This document shows, in pieces, positions 38,382 to 52,050 of a stretch of 64,000 bases of DNA; positions within the stretch are counted from its first letter, which is position 1; every line of letters begins with the position of its first letter. Below the pieces are notes generated by a model. It worked only from the letters and a program-made list of their open reading frames with translations. It was not told the DNA's origin and ran no database searches. The DNA comes from Quillaja saponaria (Eukaryota; Streptophyta; Magnoliopsida; Fabales; Quillajaceae): NCBI GenBank assembly GCA_029379385.1, contig CM055614.1, forward strand, positions 682,001 through 746,000, given 5' to 3'. The position numbers and the translations under genes are program-made.

Positions 38382-41300
38382 TCACTCTGGCTTGTTCCTC
38401 CCTCTTTTCCAGTCCATCGAGACTAATTTTCTTGCCGTCTGTTGATTGTCACAGGGTTTATCCAAAATCCTTGCAGGTGGAGGCATAATACATGATTGCT
38501 TTAGGATACTCCCAGTGGAATGTTTGGTTTCCACAGTTGAATCTCTAACAGATGTGCAGTGCAGTGATCTACTTGGCCTGGATGTTGGCCAGTTGATGGG
38601 TCCTCTCTTAACACAATTGGAAGGACCCCCAACCTTTTTTCCAGCTGTGGATAGTCTACGCTTCTTTGATGGAATTACTTGCTCCATACTTCTGACCAGG
38701 TCAGACTCAATCACTGGGATTGGAGTTCCAAGTGTTTCTTCAAGTTTCACTTTTGATTTCAAGTTGCGACCTTTTATGGTCTTTTGTGACGGCCTCTTTT
38801 GCCATCTTACAATTCCATCTGGGTTTCGCAATGCACAAGTTGCCATCTCATATAAAGTTTGGGCAGCAGCAAATAGTCTGGGACAGTGCCCATCTGCCAT
38901 CAACAGAAACATAACCAATAAATGAGAGACGGAACAGTCTGACTCTAAACCCAATTGAATAACTAGATGCAAAATTTCTTGAAGGAATAATAACAACATT
39001 CATATAAGGTGCAAGTGGCGGCCCTGACATCTAGTCCATCATCAACCCACTGTATATCTGCCAGTTCCTTTTACCACCCATAGTCACCATATTAGCAAGA
39101 CATGCCATAAAATCTACAATGAACAAATTTTATGAATTGTATAGAGCATCACGAGACCAATTTTATTTTAGATCATCCTGGTCTCGGACTCTGATATTTT
39201 CCAAATTTTAGCAGACTCACCCAATGATTCCCAGTGTCTGAGTATCATACCAGAGGCGAAACATACTTATCCAACACAGATTTTCTAGGGTAAAGAGAGA
39301 AAAGAAGCAATTTGAGCTATTTTTGTTTTGGAAAAAGACAAGATTATATATATATATACAGTTCTAGACAAAAGACATGTTTATAATCATTGGCATAAAA
39401 ATAAAGCCAGCTGTACAGAGATACATACCAGTCATTTGATTGTTCCATTGGCCTCCTGATTCTGCATTTTGAAGAAAAACAATATCATAATCCCTCTCCA
39501 TAAGAGAGAAGAAGAGATAAAGCTACAAGAGTACAACTGTTTCATACCTACAGTAACCTGGGAAGTTCTTGAAAACACGAGAGATGATGAATCCTGGTGA
39601 CAGAATGACTGGTTAGCAAATAAAGATAGGAAAACTTTATTGTCTGAGCTACCCATCTTTGGTCCTCCTGAAGGAACAAGGCTCTGATCATAAGTCAAGG
39701 AATCTAGGTTTGTAAAAAGATCACCAGCAATCCCCACAGAGCTGGCAATATTCCCTATCCTTGCCCATCTACCATGGCAGATGCTCTTACTTGCAGATAA
39801 CTTCACAGCATCAGAATTGCTTCTAGAGTGGCCACCAAAAGCATGCGACCATGGAAAAGGTGGCAAGCTGGGCCAGCGAAATATTTGCTTGCCTGCACGT
39901 AGATCAGGAGTATTCTTTGTAGAGCCAGCAGGCTTGTTTGCATCCAATAGCAAAGACTCCAAATCTCTGGGTGGAGGAAGTGCTATTCGTCCCAAGACAT
40001 CTTTAGGTTGGTGGATTGGAAAGTCAAGTGAAATACAAGCAGTTTCTGCCTCATTGCAAGAATCCTGGGTGTCATGATATAACAAATAGCAAAGCATGTT
40101 ATTACCAGAATCTCATTGTAGTATCTGTAACGATAAGTATTAGGAATATAATATTCTTATATTGTGTAGTCCCACATTGTTTAGATGTAGAAGTCTATGT
40201 TTTATTATTTACTATAAATAAAGCTTATGGGTGTAGGCTTTGAGATATCAATCAAGGCCACAATTCTTTCCTTATTCTATTTTATTTAACAATAAGCAAT
40301 ACTGACAGGGAAAACCAAAACAAAAGCAAACTTAGTCTATTAAGCCACAAACTGACACCAGCTTGAGTCCTCTCTCAATACTACTAACCTTGTGACATTG
40401 AGAAGCTTCTGTCACAGAGTACTGCCCGTTATCACCATTAGCACCACTTTCAATGGTAGAAACCAAATTCAATTGACAAGCAGACATTTTCTTGTTGGAG
40501 TAGCTATCCATCTCAGCAATATTTTGGGATTGGACAGATTTTGGAACCTGAAGGATAGAAAAAGCCCTTTTAACTGAACTGAAAAACTTTTCATTCGTAT
40601 TTGCTTCTTTCTTCCCTTTATCTTTGCTCAAAGCAGGACAGCTGTAAGTTCCACTGAGAAGCTCATTCAATGGTGGATCCTCCACAAGCTTTGTGACATC
40701 ATGAAAATCCGACTTCAGACCATATAACCCTGACAATATTTTCCCAAGTTTCCGCTTAATTGGAATTTAATGTGAGCTAAAATTGATTCGATGAAAATAA
40801 AAAGGAAAAGAAAATGATGCATCTCCGTCAGCCTTACACATCTGAAGGACCAATCTATTCCAAATATAAGTATTACGTAAAATATAGTGATTTCTTAAAA
40901 ATTGTCTGTAATATTCCTGTAACATAATTATCAACTACAGCATGGTAATTTCAAATTAATACATAGAAATGAAATGAACTGGGTGGTCGCATGAGTTGAT
41001 GCTACAAACTATCAGTCTATTCCCAAACAGGCGAACAGAGTCATGGCTCACAGTTTTATAAAATAGAAGTTGTTTATGCAGATATCAGTTGAAATTCGTA
41101 TATCCTGTTATATATTTAATATAAACTAAGAACATACATGAAAAAAGAACCCATGAAACATGTAAACAAAAATATACAGAAGAATTATCATTTATGGAAG
41201 GAAACTATTTGTCTTGATATTGTCATACCAAAAAGGCTGTTTCCTCCAGAAGCAGAACTGAAGCTTGATGAACCCAACTTCATAGATGAAGAGTCAAACT

Positions 41301-43441
41301 TAGTCTTCACAGATAATTTGAAGCTCCTTTTATCACCTCGCTTGCTATTAACGTTGCTCTTTTGCTTCACCAATTGATTTTTCTCTATAAAAATTATGAA
41401 TAAACAAACAATAGATAAGCTAGAGAACAAAAGATACATAACTGAAAAAAGAAGGTAAAAAATCTGAAAAGCTGCAAAATTAAATGATAATAATAGAAGA
41501 AGAAAAAACACACAATGTGCAGTCCTAAAACCCCTTTTTAGTAACTAAATATAAGTTTCCAGAAAATTGCAGGTACTAATCAGAGAGATCACTTATAGAA
41601 AAGCATAATTCAATGTGATATCCTAGGAATGGATCATATGGGTTTCATGACATCCCCAAAATAGGGAATTTAAAGTCTTGGTCTTGAAGCTGAGACGGAT
41701 ATTTACCAAAGCAAGAAAATCATTAATTGATGTTAACTCAACAACCAGATATGTTGGCTCCATCCCGTGCAATTTCCAACTCCCCCTCCCATATTTTCTT
41801 CTTACTATACTACCACGCTTCCCATTAGCTCTATTCATTATCTTATATTTTTGTTCTTTTTCTTTACTCTCACTGATATATAACATCTCCCAGTGACAAT
41901 CCATAACCCCATTTTTCTTCTGAGTTTACACGGTTAGTTAGAGAAAGCTGATAAAATATAAGAATAACATCTGTTCTATTTTGATTTCCTTAATAAGTTT
42001 CTTTAGAAATGAGTCGTTTTTAATATAAGATGCCCAAAAAGTTAATGGAAAGTTTTTTGTTAATATCTGAGCTTGATTTTTATGTGGCATTATTGCATTT
42101 TAAGTGAAAAAACAAGAAACTTGGAATATTTGAATATTCCAAAATAAAAGATATATGAATCCTTTCATTCACAATTCTTAACATTTTTAAGTTCAAGGAA
42201 AAGAAAACAACCTAATAGGGAAGTTCTTTTAGTTGGCACATATGGGGGTTACACATTAACTAGAAACAGAGAAAAAAAATTATACCTGCAGAAGTACACT
42301 TTGTAGGATCCAACCTGAGCTTATCAGACATATCCTTTCTCTCCTCAACTACAGTTAAGCTTGTAGAAGTTTCTGCTTGAGACATCCGCAGCCTCTTTGA
42401 ACTAGAAATACTACTCTTTGTCGCTTTCCCTGCTTTACGTTGTAACCGTGCAACTTCAGGCACAGAAGTAATCATGGGACACCTTTTGTCCATACTATGC
42501 ACATTTTTGGCCACATATTCACTTGGAATGTTGGGAAGCTGACTAGAATTTTTACAAAATTCTGTTTCTGGAAAGTGATCCCAGGAGGAAGACTCTGTAG
42601 TAGTTGTTACAATTGCAACCTCTGGCATATGGACAATATTATGCAACAAATCAGCCAAAGAAATAAAAGATAAGCGTGATAAGCATGTGAAACAACATAA
42701 ATTTGTCAACGACAATATACTTTAACTGAAAAAAAGAATACTACAGGAAGAGAATGGAAGATAAAACATTTTAAAAACTAAGGTCCGTAATTCCAATAAA
42801 TCTTATGCAAGCTGTTGTATATTAATAAAATAACAAATGGGTATTATAAATTTGTTTAGGATAATGATTTAGTCGGTTCAGGATTAATATGACATTTTTT
42901 TAAAAATTAAGAAAAAGGTTATTTTAGGGATCTAATAGGAAAGACAACAGCAGCTAATAAAAGAGGCCTAAGAAGCATCCAATAATTTTTTTTATCAAAC
43001 AATCCAGTAAAATCTTTATTCTGGTATGGAAGCCTGAACTCTGAACTGAATCAACCGACTGAAATAAAAAGAGCAGTGCTAAAAAGCAAAAAGCAAAATA
43101 ATTTTCAGGCTAGTGTAATTTTATCATTTTCCAACAATTCCATCAGCACCCAAATCACATTTGCCAGTAAAATCCATAACTATATACCAGCTTTGAACAA
43201 CATTGAAAATATAAACACTCACACAAAATTATATATAAGTTAATAACGATAACCCCTCACCTTTTTTACTCAGATAAGAGATACAACGGTCCACCGAAGG
43301 GTTAACTTGAATAGAAACACGGTCGGAACCACGACCCCCAACCTCCTTGACTGTAACCCCAGCTCTAACAAAACCCTCCGATCCCATAAGTTTTGGTACT
43401 ACTGAAACGTCTACTGGCAACGGCAATTCCACTGCATCCAT
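38382..43441 (-). CDS. Plant gene of unknown function (about 691 aa, 7 exons)
   Basis: Exons (minus): 43441-43261, 42621-42286, 41384-41229, 40729-40389, 40064-39548, 39461-39429, 38893-38382; all phases fit and the joined frame has 691 residues. I do not recognise a named domain. Visible features: N-terminal MDAVELPLPVDVSVVPKLMG; a Lys/Ser-rich middle with KLSVKTKFDSSSMKLGSSSF; GLYGLKSDFHDVTKLVEDPP; KDVLGRIALPPPRDLESLLL; a Trp/Pro-rich IFRWPSLPPFPWSHAFGGHS; CPRLFAAAQTLYEMATCALR; and a basic tail with PSKKRRLS, a likely nuclear signal, ending KRGRNKPE. The distinct blocks and clean splicing argue for a real gene, perhaps nuclear. The start could also be 18 residues upstream (43495), which would add a hydrophobic MFVPVIFALLLYRASVLL. 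Intron 4 carries a solo LTR. Confidence 0.75.
40138..40291 (+). mobile_element. 154-bp solo LTR with 5-bp target duplication
   Basis: The element runs from TATTAGGAATATAATATTCT to TATTTTATTTAACA and is flanked by ATAAG on both sides (40133-40137 and 40292-40296). A second copy of the family at 57923-58139 keeps a primer-binding site next to the AACA end, which shows this is an LTR. It sits in intron 4 of the orphan gene, antisense to it. The length fits a TRIM or a very short Copia-type LTR. Confidence 0.85.
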
Positions 43442-45703
43442 CAGCAGAACTGAAGCCCTATACAAAAGGAGTGCGAAAATCACTGGCACGAACAAAAAAT
43501 TTGCCGATCGGGAACCCCTGGATACAAATCATGTATAAGCAAGAAGGGACCATCCTGTCGTGTTTGTGGGAAAGTTCCCACCAGAAAACGAGTGAGAAGA
43601 TTTGGATTTGGGAGGAGAAGTCGAGGGAAAGGGAAGGAAACTGGAGTATTTGAATAGGAAGAGCATGTTGCGGCTATTGGAGGCGAAATGGAGTTTTCTA
43701 GGGCATAATTTCAGAAGAAAGGGAGGTATATATAGTTTTCGGGAAAAGGCAGGTTGTGATTGGAAACAGTTCGTCGGTGGGGAATATTCCGGTGCAGTTG
43801 GGCGTAAGTTTAATTTCAGACACCTGTATTTTGTTATGTTAATGTAATCTGTCTTTTCGCAGCTATGACATGGCATTATCCATTTCATAACACACAGAGT
43901 TTTAGTATAATGGGTTCAGTACATTGGAAATACAGTGAGATTTTGTACGTGGACCAATGAGACAATGACGATATAGCATGGCAGAGTAGCTATGTTACCA
44001 TAATGTCCTTAGGGCATGAAACTAAGCCCGGGCTAGAACATTTTTAGCTGTACGTGAAAACACTCTATCTAACTTAGATTCGTACAGTTCAAGAAGATTA
44101 CAAATATGCCCCCGATTTTTGGTAACATGCGAGTAGGGGACTGTTCACTTTCAAAATTTGACTAATGATCAGACGGGTACAATCCCATTATAAAAGAAGC
44201 TGAGAAATTTCGTATCAATATTAAAATCACAGGTTCGGAGTATCTTTTAATGTAGACAACATCAAAAGTATAGTTAAAATTCTTAATTCATAAAAGCAAA
44301 TTAATCAAAATTTGATAGTGTTTATGAATTACCATAACAAAATAAATTAATGGCACGAACTCAAAATTATTTTTAAGAATTTGAATTACATGTTAAATAA
44401 TATTGATGATCGTCACAAATGTCCTAACTGTTAATAAATTTATATATATTAATTTGTAATTGAATCAGATATATTAATTAGTTGATATGTATTAATGTTA
44501 ATTTGGACATCATCTAACAGTCAAATTTACAAAATTTAATTAATTGAAAAACTTGAAACTTAATTTTTAAAAGATAGTGATAATCAACGAAACTTAAATA
44601 ATTAGTTTAAATCTAAAAGTAAAAAACATATTTTATTTGATTTAAGAGAATATTCGATTGAGGAAGATTTGCTTCGTTTATTGACTTACTAGTTCAAATC
44701 TTATAGAAAAATGACCATAAAAAATAAAACTCTCATAGACTTTATAACTTCACAAATAAAATGAAATAATTAATTATTGTACACATAAACTAACACCACC
44801 AAACCAAAAAGGTGTATTTATTTATTTATTTTCAACTCAATTTGCTTAATATATAGTTGTAAGTTGAAGGAAAAAAATTTATATTATAGTATTTTTATAT
44901 TTTTAAGACAAGAAATAGCAGTAATCACAATGGAACTATTAGTAAAGTAATTTTAATGTGTTTATTTTTTATTTTTTCTCAGGGTATAACATGAGAGACA
45001 GTGTATGGATTTATATGGGGTTTGGAATAAAATTTCAATGCAGTTATCACCATAATTTGATGGCTTTCTAGTTAATTGTTAATTGCATAATTAGATGTAT
45101 ACAAATTATATAAAATAAGACTACCTCACTTAGATCAAAAAGGAAAAAAAAAAAGTTAGTATCAATTATACAGTTTACCTTGTCAAAACTCAAAACAACA
45201 CAATTCAACAATTATTGTCAGCAATTAGGAATCATCATGATCATCCAGCTTAGAAAAGGAAAAAGAAAATCATCGTCTTAGAATTGAGTAAGATACTACT
45301 AGCACGTGCAAGCGGCGTGTCTTCTTAATTTTCAGATAGGATTTTGGGAGATTTATTTTATTTTTAATATATAACTCTTAGGGCTCATTTCAGAGAGGCC
45401 CCCCCGACACTCACTCTAACTCCGTCTGTCGTTTGCGAGCGGGAAACGGCGGCCACGCAATTCTCCACTAGCCTCTACTCAGTGCTCAAACTACTCTTTC
45501 AACCTGGCAAAGACCCCTATTGAGTCATTGACCCATTTTGTTGGTCTAAGAGTGGCTGCCGGAATCCTAACGTATATTTGACGCCATATATATTCCTCTG
45601 AGCTTATCCGATTGTTTCGAACTTCCGAGATAGAGGAAAAGATAGGGTTTGGTTATGTATCATTTTCTCTGTGAGTTTTAATCTGGTAAAACCCTAAAGC
45701 TTT
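43442..45703. other. Divergent promoter region between orphan gene and TOPP gene
   Basis: The two genes are transcribed away from each other. The orphan gene's 5' leader probably covers 43442 to about 43890. Bases 44170-45350 are AT-rich without genes or clear element ends. Bases 45390-45703 are less AT-rich and are probably the TOPP 5' leader, with AGGGTTTGG near 45643. Confidence 0.55.
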
Positions 45704-48700
45704 ATGATGGATGATAGTGTTCTGGACGATATTATTCTGAGGCTGACTGCAGCAAAGAACGGGAGAACAACGAAGCAAGTGCAGCTCACAGAATCAGAAA
45801 TCAAGCAGCTTTGTGGTGCATCGAAGGAGATCTTTCTCAGTCAGCCCAACCTTCTTGAACTCGAAGCTCCGATTAAAATTTGTGGTAAAAACGAATTCCA
45901 TGATTAATATATAAAAAATTTTGAAGAATGATTCTCGTTTGTCTTCTTTTTTGTCCTGTCATTTACCAATTAACATAACTAGTTTACTGCCATAGAACGA
46001 ATATTTATATTTTGTTCACATGAGGTTCGCTTAATGTTTATATGTGAAGTTCTTGATGCTTTTGCACCCATTAGTGTGACAGTTCTTTTTTGTCCTAATT
46101 CCTTCCACTTTTACTTTTTAGAAAGGACGTGGTTAGGTTTGTATTGTTTAACAATAGGTCAAGGAAGGTAGGATGAAGGTTTAGATTTTTTTATTTTTTT
46201 ATTTTTTTTTACCATTTAAAGGCAGCTAGATGCTTGCTGCTAATAATTTTGACATTTTGGAATAACTACTATGTGGTTGACTACATGTTTGATGATGATA
46301 ATAAATAACCGGAGAAGATTATAGTCCCTTTTTTTTTTCTTAAAAGAGTAAAGAGTTACTTAACAATAATGCTATTCATTAATCTATTTAGCATTACACA
46401 GTCAACCACAGAGTTTATTCAATCCATAGCTACAGAGTTTGGTAACCAATGTTTAAAAATATATGGATTTTACCTGTGAGAAGAAAGCAAACAAAAGATA
46501 GTGGTTACTACAAAGTTGTGCGTGTACAGTGCAGAGCTTGTCATTCAAGCAAGTGGCTTTTCAACGCAACTAGGCACTTCATACAGTCATGGTTTTGGGG
46601 AAGATCAGCATAAGTATGTTAGAGCTGCTTTGTGCCAAATTGCAAACTTGTCTTCTAACAAGCCTTCATAAATATGACAAGTGTTTGAAATAGCCAGATT
46701 TTACCACATGATATGTAGTTCTTTTTGCTTTTTTCTTTGACAATCTATTTGGATGGGGTGGGATTCGGAATTAGGTAAACAGGGTAAATGCGGATGTTGT
46801 TGTGAATGAAAAGTTCGAATACAAGGATTAAGGAGCATGCTCCTTGCACATTTTAGAATTTGAATATGCAGGCAAAGGTTATGTCCAAGATTATCTTCAT
46901 TTATGGTCTTGTTGTATCTACTGTTCAGCTGGTCTGCTCCGACTCCGGTAGGAAACAAAAGCTACTTGCATAGTCTCAAGAAACAAGCTTCCTTTTGGAA
47001 TGAATTTTACACATTTAGTTATCTAAAGATAAGTATTGAGACATTCTTTAAAGCTTGTAAGTCTTGAAACCGCTGACATATTAAGTGTGTAATTTTGTTT
47101 TTGATACAGACTACAAAAGTCATTGATGAATTTAGGTCCTCAGCAAGGTGTTAGCACCTGATTGAAGTCTTACTGGACCTTCGATATGCTATTGGGCCTT
47201 ATATGTACTGACATTGTTTTACCTCTAGTCTCTTAAAGTTTGTTGATTTCAGTGGTGGACAATGTTGGTTTTATAGGTGCCAGGGTGCAATACCCTTTTG
47301 ATCTTAATAGAGACTTTTAGGACTGAAAGTAGCTAGGGACTAGGGTCATTGGCAGTTTTAGTCTTATCTTGGATTGGTGGTCCATGGTAATGCATGCAGG
47401 CTTTTTAGGAACTTTTGTTCTACTTTGGGAGTTAGTAACCTTACCAAATCGGGAGCATGCTGGTCTCTTGCAGTACATATTTGTTTGCGTGGATCTTTAA
47501 TTTTGGTTACTCTTTACCACTTCCAGTTCTATAATTGCTAAAATCTTTATATTTTCGAGTATTTGGCTGTCGTAATTTTCTTTCTCTTATTGGAAAGGGG
47601 ATCTGGTCCAAGCAAGAAAGGAATATTTCTTTTACCAAAAAGGGAAAAAAGGATTTTCTTAAGCGCCCAAACAAAACTACTTTTGAGTGCAGTTGACTAA
47701 GTTTACAAATTTCAACTTAGCATCAGGAGTGCCTCATCACTTTGTCCTAATTCCTGAAGACTTATCTTGAAGGGCATAATTGAGACTCTTTTTGTGTGAC
47801 TTTTAGCTTCCTAACATAGTTATGAAATCTGATAATATGTAATTAGCTTTCTGGCACTACTTTGTTCATTACTTCCTCGGCTTTATAAAATGAACTCCTT
47901 ATATGTATAACCATCTAGCCTTTTGGGGATATTTTAAAATCACAGTGCCATTTTCTTTTTATGTTATTATCATCCATGGATTATCTTGTTTATCCTTTGA
48001 TTATAATCTTTTCAATGAGAAAAACTTATATCTTCTAGTTTACTGCTATCTCAAATGATTTGTATGAAGGTGTAATTGATTAAAGAAACTTTAATATGTC
48101 CTAATTTTATGCCGTACCTTCTTCTTTGACTGGGTAGCACTCTAGATCCTGTTATGGTCATCCCCCTTATGGGGTTTCAAGTTTTGCATTCTTTTTAGGT
48201 TTACAAGATGAGTGTCATTTGAGAAGCATTTGACATTTGAAATTGGTAAGCAACCAAATTGTACCACGTCTAGGTGTGGATAAACTTTTTTGTTAATTGT
48301 TCCCCAATTTTCTACCTATAAAAGTTAAGTAATAAGCCGATCATATTTACATGTTTCCGTTGCAGGAGATGTTCATGGTCAATTTTCAGATCTTTTGCGG
48401 TTGTTTGAGTATGGTGGGTTCCCACCTGAAGCCAATTATTTATTCTTAGGAGATTATGTTGATCGCGGTAAGCAGAGCATAGAGACGATATGCCTACTCC
48501 TTGCATACAAAATCAAATACAGGGAGAACTTTTTCCTTCTCAGGGGCAACCATGAGTGTGCTTCCATCAATAGGATATATGGTTTCTATGATGAGTGTAA
48601 GAGGAGGTTTAATGTTCGTATCTGGAAGATATTTACTGACTGCTTTAACTGTCTGCCTGTTGCTGCTCTGATAGATGAGAAAATCCTTTGCATGCATGGC

Positions 48701-50598
48701 GGATTATCTCCTGATCTTAAAAACTTGGACCAGATCAGGACTATTGCTCGCCCTGTTGATGTGCCAGATCAGGGACTTCTATGTGACCTGCTATGGGCTG
48801 ATCCTGATAAAGATATTGAAGGCTGGGGAGAGAATGACCGTGGTGTGTCATATACATTTGGGGCTGACAAGGTTGTTGAATTTCTACAAAAACATGATCT
48901 TGATCTAGTTTGCCGAGCTCACCAGGTATTTGCATTTCGTACTGGCTTATAATTGTATGTTTGTCAGTGCATGACTGCATGCATATGGATTTGTTGTTTT
49001 GATGCCTGCTTTTACTTTAAAAGGAGATTTTATGAATGGTTGTGATAGCCAATAACTCTTTCTATAAATATGAAAGGTTATAAATAGCTAAAATGAACTT
49101 ATTTCTATCACCATGTTACCTTAGAGATGATATGGTTACATGTAGGTCACACAAAGATTTCATTAAACTGTGAACTCTTAAACATTTTAGTTTAGCATCC
49201 ATCTTCCTATCATAACAGACTAAGTGCCTTGAATTTGTTTACCCCTCAAGGTAGTATTTGTTCTCCGTATGTGCTTGTGGAAAATCATCATGTCAGTATT
49301 ACTACTTCTCCCCTTCCGCTCTCTTGATTTATCTTCATGTTATACCTATTGTTAGCGCTAGACTCTGTTTTTGACATAAGTCATTATATGTTTGCAATTA
49401 AATTCCTATTTTGATAATTGTTTGTGTCTTCTGTTAAGGACAGGGGTTCATCTTTCCTTCTATATCACCTACTTTGTCATCAAATTAATATGGTGTTATT
49501 TTACTTTGTCTTTACATTGGTGCTGATTTGAGGGTCTATTTAGCGCAATATATGGAACAGAAAGAATGTTAATCATGTCTCTGGATGCTGATATACTTTT
49601 ATAAATTATTATGCTAATATTGTGGGAACTAGGATTAATGCTTCTTTGTTCCTTTGAGAATTGCATATCAGGTTGTGGAAGATGGATATGAGTTTTTTGC
49701 AAAGCGGCAGCTGGTGACTATATTTTCAGCTCCAAATTACTGTGGAGAGTTCGATAATGCTGGTGCAATGATGAGTGTGGATGATACACTGACATGTTCC
49801 TTCCAGATCCTTAAATCTTCTGAGAAGAAAGGGAAGGTTGGATTTGGCAACAACTTGAGACCAGGAACTCCTCCTCATAAGGTAGAGCTGTAATCAGAAT
49901 GATCTTTACATGTTTGTCGCTCTGTGTATGTATGCTTACATGTGTTTGAAAAAAGTATAATTCGTTATCCTTTAGATATGCAAATGAGTGAAGAAATAAA
50001 AGCTCTTGACCGTTAGATTTGTAAAGATGGAAGAGGAACAATACCTCAATTTCATATGGTATGCAAAGGAAAAGGACAATGTATTCTATATGAATTTTCA
50101 TTTTCATTGTAATTAATAAAAAGAGTCAGCTCCATCGATCCATCTCTTCATGCATGTTCCTGTATGTATCGTTGCATGCTTGCATGAATGTCCATTTTCA
50201 TGTATATCCATTCAAATGAAGTGATAACAGATTAGATAGTATAACATCAGTATATTATAGCTACTATATTTTACTAATTTTATGCCGTTATACTGTTGTT
50301 AATTAGTTTGTAGGCGAGCAGGATGTGGAGACTCAAATTTTACACTAGTGATATTATAGTATGTATTGTGAATCAGACATTAATGTCAGATTTTACTAGT
50401 CAATCTACTTATCATTGAATAATCAATGCTAGAGCAATTAGGTCCGCTTAAACTTGTATGATAGGAAGTTGTTGGGTAAATGATCATGATGGTGGTTACT
50501 CTTTGGTTGATGTGTTTTACCGAAATATGTTAAAGTCAGTTCTCTAAAAATTGATTAGCACTAATCCTAGATGTTTCTTCCAGGGTGGGAAGGGTTGA
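45704..50598 (+). CDS. TOPP: Serine/threonine protein phosphatase PP1 catalytic subunit (TOPP, 321 aa, 4 exons)
   Basis: Exons 45704-45884, 48366-48925, 49672-49881 and 50584-50598 join to 321 residues, the normal PP1 length. Catalytic motifs are intact: GDVHGQ at 61-66, GDYVDRG at 89-95, GNHE at 121-124, [11 protein letters not shown] in the middle and [18 protein letters not shown] near the C-terminus. These bind the two active-site metals and phosphate. The last exon encodes only GGKG after PPHK. By family this is the catalytic subunit that removes phosphate from Ser/Thr and is directed by RVxF-type regulatory proteins, in nucleus and cytoplasm. Intron 1 is 2.5 kb. If intron 3 is not spliced, the protein ends VEL at 49893, and an AATAAA-type signal near 50113 could end that transcript. 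Confidence 0.97.
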
Positions 50599-51559
50599 TT
50601 AATATTCCTAAGCAATGACTTCTGGTCTGAAGAGAACAACCCATCTGAATCGGAGCTGTTCGGCTGAATCATTTTCTGCTGCCTGGCATGATTCAGAACA
50701 TTTGATGTATTATCCCTGCCGTCGTTGGCACTAGGGAAAACTTTGAAGTCTGAAAGTGACTGTGATACTGTGACAAGAGACGAGGCACTCGTTATTGTGC
50801 AACTTTGTTTGGTTTACTCTTTCTCGGTTTTACTTAATAATATATACTTTTTTATGAGTTATGGGCAGAAACTAAAAAATAGTCTACAAGTTTAGTAAAG
50901 ATTTTAATAAATAATCATTTTATTACTGTTGTTCATACTGTTCCAAAAGTGTTTTTGCTGTTACGTTGTTCTCTTCTTTCTTTCTTTTTTTCAACTTCCA
51001 AATTATGATGCATTTAAAACTTCGGCGTTATTTTGATAAATATACTTTTATATAAAAAAAAAATGAAAGATTCCATAACTATTTTACTTACGCGCTAACA
51101 TACACTTTTTCCTCGTAAAATAATCAAACCTTCTAGCAATTTTTGCAAATTTCCTTTTGACGAGCTAGGCATTACAGTTGCCTGGTGGAAAACTGCTCCA
51201 ATTATAATTTATATTTATAGTTGATTTGACAAAAAAAAATAGATATTATTTTTTCACTCTTCTCTTTCCTCTCAGAAAAAAAAAAAAACAGGAGTGAAAG
51301 AGATGAAAGGAGTTAGCGTGAACTGTGAAATATATATATATATATATATATATATTATTTACCAAGCATGTTTTTACAAAATAATATTGATAGATGAAGG
51401 GATATAGAATGAATATTTTAAAAGATATGCGGAAAAATTAATTAAAAAATAACATTAAATATATTTCTAATTAATTTTTTGTATTTATATTTACTAGACT
51501 CATTATTCATTATAGTTAAAATCAAAAAATGATTCTGTATTTTTTTTTTTGATACATTA

Positions 51560-51780
51560 CTTGGAAACGATGCGGCTCAGATCGGCCTGTGAGAGGCTAG
51601 AAACTACTTGCAAACAATGCATCTCAAAGTCAAGTCTACTCGCGGCTGCCAATGCAAGTAGACTAGTGGTGCAGTGCGGCTCGGATTGGCTTGGAAACGA
51701 TTCGATAGGAGACGAATTGAGTCAAATCCACTTGCGGCTGCCAGCATGTGTAGCTTGTGGTGCTTTTCGATGGCATATGA
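51560..51780. repeat. Internally duplicated island
   Basis: CTTGGAAACGAT occurs at 51560 and 51690; GCGGCTC followed by a GATYGG end occurs at 51572 and 51676; GCGGCTGCCA occurs at 51642 and 51734, each followed by a TAG-x-TGTGGTGC-like block. The spacing differs between pairs, so copies have been rearranged by indels. The island stands out from the AT-rich surroundings. Confidence 0.6.
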
Positions 51781-51930
51781 TATGTCGAAAATGATGGATT
51801 TAAGGGCGGTTATACTAATGTTGGTGGTGGTGAGCGTTTATTTAATGCATGGTGTTTTACAGTGGCAAAAAATCTTTCGAAAATGTTGGAACGATCAATT
51901 TGATGGTGAGAATCCTGGTAAGATTTTTTG

Positions 51931-52050
51931 GGAAATGGGGATTGCCGCCAAAAGACAGACAGGAGTTTCCGGATGTAAATATTTAAAGATGGGTAATGGA
52001 GATTACCGTCAAAGGAGAGAGACAACCTTTGAATGTAAACATTTAAAAGA
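51931..52050. repeat. 60-bp tandem duplication
   Basis: Two 60-base units at 51931-51990 and 51991-52050 align end to end: each has a GARATTRCCG-type core (GATTGCCGCCAAA / GATTACCGTCAAA), then AGAGAC/AGACAG, then GAATGTAAACATTTAAA / GGATGTAAATATTTAAA. They are about three-quarters identical. Confidence 0.75.

Noticed and set aside
38446..38925. 159-residue plus-strand frame
   Set aside because: It is the exact antisense of the last exon of the orphan gene, which has good splice sites and in-frame joins.
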